Translations under genes and position numbers: made by a program
Source: Candidatus Zixiibacteriota bacterium
GTDB taxonomy: Bacteria > Zixibacteria > MSB-5A5 > GN15 > FEB-12
NCBI GenBank assembly: GCA_022564135.1
Contig: JADFLZ010000180.1
Location: 1 to 5,406, forward strand
Length of the DNA: 5,406 nucleotides
Direction: 5' to 3'
The notes under the pieces: model-generated
Seen by the model: the letters and a program-made list of their open reading frames with translations, nothing else
What the model was told of the DNA's origin: nothing
The model's database searches: none
Shown here: positions 1 to 5,145 of the stretch, one piece after another
Layout: every line of letters begins with the position of its first letter
How positions within the stretch are numbered: the first letter of the stretch is position 1

Positions 1-543
1 GCTCTTCAAATTGGCAATATCCCTTTCTCCTAAATCCGTTGCAAAACCGCCTTCAGTGCCTTCTTCTAATTTAAATTTGCCACTAAGATTGAACCCAAGT
101 GCTGGGCCGACGTACAGGCTTGGCTTGATATTGCCCTCGCTCGGGAATTTATACTTTAGCAGCACAGGAATTTCCAAATAGGCCGTTTCGATCTGGAGAA
201 CTGTTTCGAAATCTTTGCTATTAAAGTTGTAGCGGAACTTCTTTTCCACTCCCTTGACTGAATACAGCAGTTCAGGCTGAATTGAAAAAGTAGGGCTGAC
301 GTTAAAAGACAAGAAAGCACCACCGATCAGACCAATTCGGGCGTCAGAATCAACTTCCACAGTTCCAACAAATACAGTAAGGGTTTGTTCAACAAAGTTA
401 AATATTGCGGTGGATTGATCATCCGCGGACATTTTGGCCATGTTTCCGCCAACCTTGAAGCCAAAATCCATTGAACTCTGGGCAGAGCCGGCTGATGTCA
501 ACAGAAAAGCCAGAACAGTAAATAATGTTAACATTTTTTTCAT
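1..543 (-). CDS. PorT-family outer-membrane beta-barrel protein, 3' end outside the window
   Basis: The reverse complement gives 181 codons without a stop, from the ATG at 543 to the window edge, so the C-terminus is missing. Residues 1-22 form a signal peptide: Lys-Lys at 2-3, a hydrophobic core, and a probable cleavage after AGSA at residue 21. The mature part looks like the 'outer membrane beta-barrel domain' family (PF13568, PorT-like). It has an early FGFKVGGNMA strand (27-36), QPELLYSVKG (89-98), the hallmark YLEIPVLLKYKF (122-133) and SLYVGPALGFNL (142-153), with alternating hydrophobic/polar strands between them. Family members are usually about 190-230 residues, so a few strands are probably missing. 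The start is fixed by a strong Shine-Dalgarno eight bases upstream. The protein should insert in the outer membrane, but the family gives no specific substrate. It is transcribed divergently from the TonB-repeat gene. The family call is solid; the role is unknown. Confidence 0.88.
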   Translation of the reverse strand, partial: MKKMLTLFTVLAFLLTSAGSAQSSMDFGFKVGGNMAKMSADDQSTAIFNFVEQTLTVFVGTVEVDSDARIGLIGGAFLSFNVSPTFSIQPELLYSVKGVEKKFRYNFNSKDFETVLQIETAYLEIPVLLKYKFPSEGNIKPSLYVGPALGFNLSGKFKLEEGTEGGFATDLGERDIANLKS

Positions 544-551
544 GCGTTTCT

Positions 552-557
552 CCTCCT
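552..557 (-). promoter_or_regulatory. Ribosome binding site of the beta-barrel gene
   Basis: On the minus strand AGGAGG sits eight bases before the ATG at 543, inside the longer purine run TTAGGAGGAGAAA. This is close to a perfect anti-Shine-Dalgarno match at good spacing and settles the start codon of the truncated gene. Confidence 0.8.
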
Positions 558-575
558 AAGATAAATACGCTGGTT

Positions 576-605
576 ATTATTACAATATTTGCTAATCCAC
601 ATCAA
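576..605 (-). promoter_or_regulatory. Candidate sigma70-like promoter for the beta-barrel gene
   Basis: On the minus strand TTGATG (600-605) could be a -35 box (4 of 6 to TTGACA). After an 18-base spacer, AATAAT (576-581) could be a -10 box (5 of 6 to TATAAT). This would start transcription a few tens of bases before the AGGAGG site. The stretch is AT-rich, so chance matches are likely, and the promoter consensus of this lineage is not known to me. Confidence 0.3.
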
Positions 606-812
606 TTACGTTCTTACAGCTCGAACGCTTTTCAGTATTGCCACTTTTGACATCAAACAATGCCAGCAAGCTCTATCTGTAGATATAGGTCTGCTAATGG
701 CTACTGAATGGCCGAAGTCTAGCCCAAATGTGAACCTGTGTCAAGCTCGAAAAACCGCCATAATATGCCACTGGCGCAGAATTTGAGGGCTTTTTGGACT
801 CGGGAGAATGTT

Positions 813-828
813 ATTGCAAAGTTGTAAT
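813..828. promoter_or_regulatory. Imperfect 16-base palindrome, possible operator
   Basis: ATTGCAA-AG-TTGTAAT has two 7-base half-sites around a 2-base centre with a single mismatch (G opposite T), the form expected of a dimeric regulator's site. It lies between the two divergent promoters. One copy only is visible, and AT-rich sequence makes such palindromes by chance, so this is suggestive only. Confidence 0.15.
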
Positions 829-938
829 GCGAGGTGAAAATTAACGCTGAAGCCTCAATATATCCACATAGGCCTGTTTAGTGAAGTTTTCTGGGCTTAT
901 AGCCTGGCGTGGTAGTAAGCCGGCGAGCAAGCAGCTAC

Positions 939-967
939 TTGACTTAAATGAGATGTTCCTGCAAAAT
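939..967 (+). promoter_or_regulatory. Candidate sigma70-like promoter for the TonB-repeat gene
   Basis: TTGACT (939-944, 5 of 6 to the -35 consensus), a 17-base spacer, then CAAAAT (962-967, 4 of 6 to TATAAT). Transcription would begin near 974, leaving a short leader that contains the GAAGGG ribosome-binding candidate at 983-988. Spacing and position fit well; the -10 box lacks the initial T. Confidence 0.4.
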
Positions 968-999
968 AGAGAGTGGCAATTAGAAGGGAATAACTTTCT

Positions 1000-2754
1000 A
1001 TGGGGAGGTTAGATATCTTCATGCAAAATCAGATTAGCAGAGGATGCTCATATATATGGTGGTGGTGCCTGCTAGCTTTCTATTTACTTAGCTCTCCAGC
1101 GGCATTTTCCGGAAAGCTCGATGCTTCTTTTCCTGAAATAATGAAATCAGATTTTGGTGATTCTATAGCAATCCCTTTCGAACCATTGCGGGTAGTTTAC
1201 CCTGACAAAGAAAAGTTTTCAGATAAAAGGTGCGTAGTATGGCTGAGAATATTTATAGGTGCTAAAGGCGTTGTTGCAAGTGCTGAGGTCATAAGTTGCA
1301 GCACGCCTGATTATGGTTTTGAGGAAGCGGCCATACGAGCGATCAGAAACACTCGCTTTGGGGCTAAGTGGGATGGCCCTTATCCCGTAGATTATGTTGG
1401 CTACTATCCTGTCAGTTATACAGACCCTTATCTGCAAATAGGCCCATGGCCGGAATTTCGAACTAAATATGTTGGGGTCGGGTTAGACGCTCCCTTATTA
1501 GATCCTATTACTATTGGTAATATAGAATATCCAAAGATTGCTTTGGGCCGTCTAATCGAAGCCGATGTTTACCTGAAAGTTTTGATAGATCAAAAAGGGA
1601 AACCCAAAAATATCAAAGTACTATATTCTACTGTCGCAGAGATGGGCTTTGAAAAGGCTGCAGCAAAAGTTATTAAGGGATCAGTCTTCCAAATTAAGAA
1701 AGTCTCAAGGAAACAAACCAAGTATAGAGCTTACACAAAGGTTTCTTTTCGATTTACTGATGAACAGATTGGTGCTGCAGGTCTTCCGGGCATATCGGAC
1801 GAAATTATTATCGATGAAGCAGCCGAAGTAATCTACGAGCCGGCGCAAAAAGTGCCGATTCATGCTTTGTATGCCGGCATTTCAGATTCCGTCTGGCTCA
1901 AAGCTTTAGTGGATAGCACCGGAAGGGTAGTAACAGCAAGATTATACAGTTCCAGCCAGCACACTATTCTTAACGATGCGGCTCTATCAGATGCTAAGCG
2001 AAAACAATATCGTTCCGCTATAAGGGACGGTAAACCGGTTTCAGCCTGGATAAAATATCCGGTTTACTATTTTGGAAGATTCAAACAATCAGAAAAAGAG
2101 GAAATCACTCAGAAAAAAACTGAAAATACTCAGTGGCCTGTTTACGAGCATGCCGATGTTGAACATCCCGAAGTTTTACCAAAATTTAAACACTTTCAGC
2201 GTGCCATATATCCGGCGCAGCTTGACCGAGATGGCATAACCGGCAGAGTGAAAATCGCGGTTCTTATCGGAGTTGATGGTGAAGTGCTGGAAATAAGAGT
2301 CCCCAGGTCCAGCGGCAACGAGATGCTTGATAGCGCCGCAACTGCCTCGGTTGAAAAGATAATATTTGAACCCGGTCTGATTGAGGGCAAACCGGTGAAA
2401 TCCTGGACTTCCTGGGTAATAGACTTTTCGCCTTATTCCAAAACTGGCATTTCTCAAATTAGAGAAGACAAAATTGAATTACCAGAAATGATTTTCGAAA
2501 AAAAGGCAATCTATCCCCAAGGAAAAGATGAAAATGGTATTGAAGGGCGAGTTTGGCTTAGAATTCATGTCAGCCAAGATGGCTCGGTCTTAGAGACAGA
2601 AGTCTATAAATCAAGCGGACTCAAATCACTTGATGCTGCGGCACTGGAGGCAGCTCCTTTTCATAAATTTAAACCTGCCACCAAAAACGGAGAGCCGGTA
2701 TCGTTTTGGTTTATGTATTTAGTGAAATTTATAATTGGAAATGAGTCAGATTAA
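1000..2754 (+). CDS. Exported protein with five tandem TonB C-terminal-like domains
   Basis: A 584-residue protein. An N-terminal hydrophobic segment (about 18-37, with three consecutive Trp) ends in AFS-G, a plausible signal peptidase I site; no lipobox is seen. Five modules follow, each shaped like the energy-transducer TonB C-terminal domain (PF03544/TIGR01352): about 60-141, 164-252, 277-359, 391-477 and 494-579. Modules 4 and 5 are canonical, with IYP, GI-x-GRV, DGxV, SSG...LD-AA, F-x-P and GxPV-x-(S/F)W. Modules 1-3 are diverged; module 1 carries Cys78 and Cys100, which could pair. Known TonB proteins have one such domain, a membrane anchor and a Pro-rich periplasmic span; no Pro-rich span is seen here. 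A periplasmic scaffold or partner-binding role is inference. The start could instead be ATG 1021 (residue 8). The DinB-like gene follows after 13 bases and may be co-transcribed. Domain assignment is firm; function is unknown. Confidence 0.88.
   Translation: MGRLDIFMQNQISRGCSYIWWWCLLAFYLLSSPAAFSGKLDASFPEIMKSDFGDSIAIPFEPLRVVYPDKEKFSDKRCVVWLRIFIGAKGVVASAEVISCSTPDYGFEEAAIRAIRNTRFGAKWDGPYPVDYVGYYPVSYTDPYLQIGPWPEFRTKYVGVGLDAPLLDPITIGNIEYPKIALGRLIEADVYLKVLIDQKGKPKNIKVLYSTVAEMGFEKAAAKVIKGSVFQIKKVSRKQTKYRAYTKVSFRFTDEQIGAAGLPGISDEIIIDEAAEVIYEPAQKVPIHALYAGISDSVWLKALVDSTGRVVTARLYSSSQHTILNDAALSDAKRKQYRSAIRDGKPVSAWIKYPVYYFGRFKQSEKEEITQKKTENTQWPVYEHADVEHPEVLPKFKHFQRAIYPAQLDRDGITGRVKIAVLIGVDGEVLEIRVPRSSGNEMLDSAATASVEKIIFEPGLIEGKPVKSWTSWVIDFSPYSKTGISQIREDKIELPEMIFEKKAIYPQGKDENGIEGRVWLRIHVSQDGSVLETEVYKSSGLKSLDAAALEAAPFHKFKPATKNGEPVSFWFMYLVKFIIGNESD
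1004..1008 (+). promoter_or_regulatory. Shine-Dalgarno candidate supporting an alternative start at 1021
   Basis: GGAGG lies just inside the 5' end of the long frame, 12 bases before the in-frame ATG at 1021. The upstream alternative is GAAGGG (983-988), 11 bases before the ATG at 1000. GGAGG is the better core match, but both spacings are longer than ideal. Starting at 1021 would give a shorter and more typical signal-peptide n-region, so either start is possible. Confidence 0.4.
1177..2736 (+). repeat. Five tandem protein-level TonB_C-like modules
   Basis: The modules lie at about 1177-1422, 1489-1755, 1828-2076, 2170-2430 and 2479-2736. They share a pattern of an aromatic-Pro entry, a central beta strand ending in (D/G)-x-x-G, an SSG or equivalent turn, an Ala-rich helix and a closing strand with an aromatic pair. 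The similarity is at the protein level; I see no long identical DNA between modules, so the duplications look old. The last two are the most alike. Confidence 0.75.
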
Positions 2755-2767
2755 TTAATCTTTATTT

Positions 2768-3313
2768 ATGATGAATTCACAACACTACCTCAAAGACACC
2801 CTCCTCCAGCTCCGAAAATACAAAGAAATGGGGGAGAAGGCGATGGCGCAATGCTCCGCTGTTGATTTTTTCAGGGAGTTATCCGATGTCGACAACAGCC
2901 TCGCCATAATAGTCAAACATATGGCCGGCAATATGCGCTCACGCTGGAGAGATTTCCTGACCTCAGACGGCGAAAAAGACGACCGTCACCGCGACACCGA
3001 GTTTGAAATCTACGACAGCGACAGCAGTAAAGAGTCCCTAATGCAAAAGTGGGAAGAAGGCTGGGAATTATGTTTTGAAGCTATCGAACCACTGAAACCG
3101 GAAGATTTAGAAAAGACAATTTATATCAGGGGAGAGGCCCATACGGTTTTGGAAGCAATCAACCGCCAGCTGACTCACTACGCCTATCATGTCGGGCAGA
3201 TTGTTTATCTGGCCAGGCATTTTGCCGGCGCAAATTGGAAATCCTTGAGCATTCCCAAAGGGGAATCAGATAGTTACGACGTTTCCAAAAACGGTGAAGT
3301 TCGTAAAGAGTAA
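2768..3313 (+). CDS. DinB-superfamily protein, DUF1572 type
   Basis: A 181-residue, mostly helical protein without a signal peptide, therefore probably cytoplasmic. It matches the DUF1572 branch (PF07609) of the DinB/YfiT-like four-helix-bundle superfamily: KHMAGNMRSRWRDF (50-63), then a charged loop, and LTHYAYHVGQIVYLARHF (135-152). His51, His137 and His141 (an H-x3-H pair plus one distant His) fit the metal-binding triad of the superfamily. Length is as expected. Some superfamily members are metal-dependent thiol transferases; this branch has no established reaction that I know of. The frame opens with two consecutive ATGs 13 bases after the TonB-repeat stop, and no Shine-Dalgarno precedes them, so translation may depend on coupling to the upstream gene. 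The last ten or so residues (after about 171) lie beyond the recognisable family region. Confidence 0.85.
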   Translation: MMNSQHYLKDTLLQLRKYKEMGEKAMAQCSAVDFFRELSDVDNSLAIIVKHMAGNMRSRWRDFLTSDGEKDDRHRDTEFEIYDSDSSKESLMQKWEEGWELCFEAIEPLKPEDLEKTIYIRGEAHTVLEAINRQLTHYAYHVGQIVYLARHFAGANWKSLSIPKGESDSYDVSKNGEVRKE

Positions 3314-3464
3314 GAAGCATCACAAGATACCGGCTCAGTCCGCATTTCAACTTATTGTACAACAAGGACATATCGCACGCCTGAATTTCTTGTTGGAAAT
3401 CCTGTACTTTTTTAATTTATTGGAACTCGATTACAGTAAAAGCTGTTTAATGCTTCATATGGTG

Positions 3465-3506
3465 TGTCCGCCGGTCTGATTGCTTTCGCACAGATACTGA
3501 CGGACA
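3465..3506 (+). promoter_or_regulatory. Possible hairpin in the leader of the GTG-start gene
   Basis: TGTCCG (3465-3470) and CGGACA (3501-3506) are exact complements. Nested inside them TCTG (3475-3478) pairs with CAGA (3491-3494) around a 12-base loop. The hairpin ends 20 bases before the strong ribosome binding site. There is no following T-run, so it does not look like an intrinsic terminator; a leader structure is the alternative. The internal loops (4 and 6 bases) make it only moderately convincing. The rest of the 225-base gap (3314-3538) holds nothing else I can name. Confidence 0.25.
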
Positions 3507-3526
3507 AACCAAGAACAGTCAACTTC

Positions 3527-3533
3527 AAGGAGG
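3527..3533 (+). promoter_or_regulatory. Strong ribosome binding site that selects a GTG start
   Basis: AAGGAGG is followed after five bases by GTG at 3539. The next in-frame ATG (codon 10, at 3566) lies in the signal-peptide core and has no such site. The Shine-Dalgarno therefore decides in favour of GTG. Confidence 0.85.
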
Positions 3534-3538
3534 TTTAA

Positions 3539-4048
3539 GTGTTTGAAAAAACAAAAACATTTGGAATGCTGGTAGTGGTAGCGGCAGTATCTTTTGCGTT
3601 GTTATCCGGGCCCGCTATTTATGCCCAGGAGCACCCGACAGAGCATCCTACCAAAGCTAAGAAAGTTAAGAAGGCACAAGCCGAAAAACCAACAGAAGCT
3701 AAGGCCGGCGCAGTTACGACAGACCAGATGTCCCAGGCTATTGCAGGCTACATCAGCTCCGACTCCGAACTCAAAGGCGGCTTCTTTTTATGCTACGACG
3801 CATCCGCCAAAAAGACGCTGCAGCTCACTCTGGACAAAGTACATAAAGAACGTTTGTCGCAAGTAGGTGATAACCTCTTTTTTGCCTGCTCTGATTTCAA
3901 AAGCGCCAGCGGGAAAATGTATGACCTGGATTTCTTTATGGAATCAAAGGACGGCAAATTAGCAGTCACTGAAATTATGATTCATAAAGAAGACGGCAAG
4001 GCTCGTTACAGCTGGTTCGAGAAAGATGGCGTCTGGGATAGAAAATAA
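3539..4048 (+). CDS. Small exported protein of unknown function with a Lys-rich linker
   Basis: A 169-residue product starting at GTG, chosen from the AAGGAGG five bases upstream. Residues 1-29 are a clear signal peptide (Lys4, Lys6, hydrophobic 9-23, cleavage after IYA). The mature N-terminus begins with EHPT twice in tandem (31-38), then a Lys/Ala-rich, presumably unfolded linker to about residue 58. The rest (about 60-169) looks like one compact domain: a helix, then beta strands around GGFFLCYD (80-87), LDKVHKERLSQVGD (98-111), FFACSDF (114-120), YDLDFFM (128-134) and a closing KDGVWDRK. Its only two cysteines, Cys85 and Cys117, could form a disulfide in the periplasm. I have a vague memory of similar hypothetical proteins in uncultured bacteria but know no function. 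The transglutaminase-like gene follows 67 bases later on the same strand, and that product is also exported. Confidence 0.8.
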   Translation: MFEKTKTFGMLVVVAAVSFALLSGPAIYAQEHPTEHPTKAKKVKKAQAEKPTEAKAGAVTTDQMSQAIAGYISSDSELKGGFFLCYDASAKKTLQLTLDKVHKERLSQVGDNLFFACSDFKSASGKMYDLDFFMESKDGKLAVTEIMIHKEDGKARYSWFEKDGVWDRK

Positions 4049-4115
4049 GTCTTATTAACTGTTTTAAACACAAATCGATTTTGCCAGTTAGAAAGAGCTG
4101 TGTGGACCTATAGCT

Positions 4116-5120
4116 ATGAATAGTTTCAGGAAATTTCTGATTGGCTTACCGCTGGTAGTGGCTGTGGCAAGTTTAGTTGTCCTGCTTAGTGTGCCCGAAA
4201 GTCCGGGGATCACGGTCGACACAGAGCTAAACTTCACTTTTACCTATAAACTGAATATCGACAAAATCCCCGATGGCTCGAAATCTGTCGAAATCTGGCT
4301 GCCGCTGCCGATTGACAATGGCTACCAGAAAGTTCTGGACTATAAGATAAGTTCCGAATTGCCCTATCAGTTAGATGTCGAACCGGAATACGGCAACCGT
4401 ATTTTGCGCTTTTCATCAGGAGAAAATGTCCCCGAAGACTTAGAAATAACCGTGGACATAAATGTCATACGCTACGAACAGGACGGCTGGAGTCAAATAC
4501 CATACACGGCTTCAGACGGCACTCCCGATTTGACAAGATATCTGCTGCCGGATATTTTGGTTCCCATTGACGGACCGGTCGAAGCGGAGGCCAAACAGGT
4601 TGTAAATGGTTCCATGACAGCCTCCGAGAAAGTAAAAGCGCTGTATCATCATCTCTTTGAAACAATGAAATACGACAAAAGCGGTATCGGCTGGGGCAAT
4701 GGTGATGCTCTTTATGCCTGCGAGTCCCGCAAAGGCAACTGCACCGACATTCATTCACTTTTTATCGGAATGGCTCGTTCCCTGGATATTCCCAGTCGCT
4801 TTATAATGGGTTTTCCGCTGCCGCAGAATAAAAAGAGTGCAGAGATTCCCGGTTATCACTGCTGGGCAGAATTTTATATTGAAGGCCGCGGCTGGGTGCC
4901 GGTCGATATTTCAGAAGCTATTAAGCATCCTGAGAAAAAAGATTATTTTTTCGGTCGTCTTGACGCCCATCGGGTGGCCTTTACCACCGGCAGAGATATA
5001 AAAATAAATTCGGGCGAATCATCACACGTTCTAAACTATTTTATTTATCCCTATGTACTGGTAGACGGTCAGCCTTTCGACGGAGCCAGCTACAATTTTT
5101 CATACGTTCAGAAGAATTAG
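4116..5120 (+). CDS. Exported transglutaminase-like domain protein
   Basis: A 334-residue protein. Residues 7-25 form a hydrophobic segment, either an uncleaved anchor or a signal peptide. Residues about 35-120 look like a beta-sandwich N-terminal domain with the WLPLP motif (61-65). The transglutaminase core (PF01841) covers about 165-268. Cys209 lies in RKGNCTDIHSLF, followed by IPSRFIMGFPLP. His248 lies in PGYHCWAEFYI and Asp264 in GWVPVDIS, completing the Cys-His-Asp triad. A conserved-looking C-terminal part (about 270-334) ends in NYFIYPYVLVDG and a short tail. The length fits this bacterial type. Bacterial members usually act as peptidases, amidases or ligases; the substrate cannot be read from sequence, and location in the periplasm or at the surface is inferred. 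Cys202 and Cys249 lie near the active-site residues. The Shine-Dalgarno is weak (GGA nine bases upstream). The next gene is convergent, 25 bases away. Confidence 0.9.
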   Translation: MNSFRKFLIGLPLVVAVASLVVLLSVPESPGITVDTELNFTFTYKLNIDKIPDGSKSVEIWLPLPIDNGYQKVLDYKISSELPYQLDVEPEYGNRILRFSSGENVPEDLEITVDINVIRYEQDGWSQIPYTASDGTPDLTRYLLPDILVPIDGPVEAEAKQVVNGSMTASEKVKALYHHLFETMKYDKSGIGWGNGDALYACESRKGNCTDIHSLFIGMARSLDIPSRFIMGFPLPQNKKSAEIPGYHCWAEFYIEGRGWVPVDISEAIKHPEKKDYFFGRLDAHRVAFTTGRDIKINSGESSHVLNYFIYPYVLVDGQPFDGASYNFSYVQKN

Positions 5121-5145
5121 CAGTTAAATTCGACACAGGTCAACT

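Larger units (their letters stand above)
544..999. other. Divergent intergenic region, 456 bases, no supported gene
   Basis: This stretch separates two divergently transcribed envelope genes. It holds candidate promoters at both ends (576-605 minus, 939-967 plus) and an imperfect palindrome near the middle (813-828). A 65-codon open frame (589-786, TTG start) has no Shine-Dalgarno and overlaps the minus-strand promoter candidate, so I do not call it. I see no tRNA-like cloverleaf, transposase remnant, terminal inverted repeat or direct-repeat array. The region is longer than needed for two simple promoters, so an unrecognised small RNA or upstream regulation remains possible. Confidence 0.6.

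Noticed and set aside
770..785. TGGCGC...TTGA resembling a sigma54 promoter
   Set aside because: The GG at -24 is present, but the essential GC at -12 is replaced by GA, and no activator site is evident.
589..786. A 65-codon open frame on the plus strand in the divergent region
   Set aside because: It starts with TTG, has no Shine-Dalgarno, overlaps the likely minus-strand promoter, and its composition shows no domain or signal peptide I recognise.
2176..2457. Minus-strand open frames inside the TonB-repeat gene, also around 1219-1437
   Set aside because: They lie opposite a well-supported coding frame, carry no recognisable domain and are shadows of its codon pattern.
3294..3479. A 61-codon open frame after the DinB-like gene
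   Set aside because: It starts with GTG inside the end of the DinB-like gene, has no ribosome binding site and shows no recognisable domain; it is probably chance.
4056..4090. TAACTG...CAGTTA inverted repeat between the unknown exported gene and the transglutaminase gene as a terminator
   Set aside because: The stem is only six AT-rich pairs around a 23-base loop, and no T-run follows it.
4465..4758. Minus-strand open frames inside the transglutaminase-like gene
   Set aside because: They lie opposite the catalytic core of a strongly supported gene and show no start signal or domain.
5121..5145. Bidirectional terminator between the convergent genes
   Set aside because: The 25-base gap contains no GC-rich stem or T-run that would support an intrinsic terminator.
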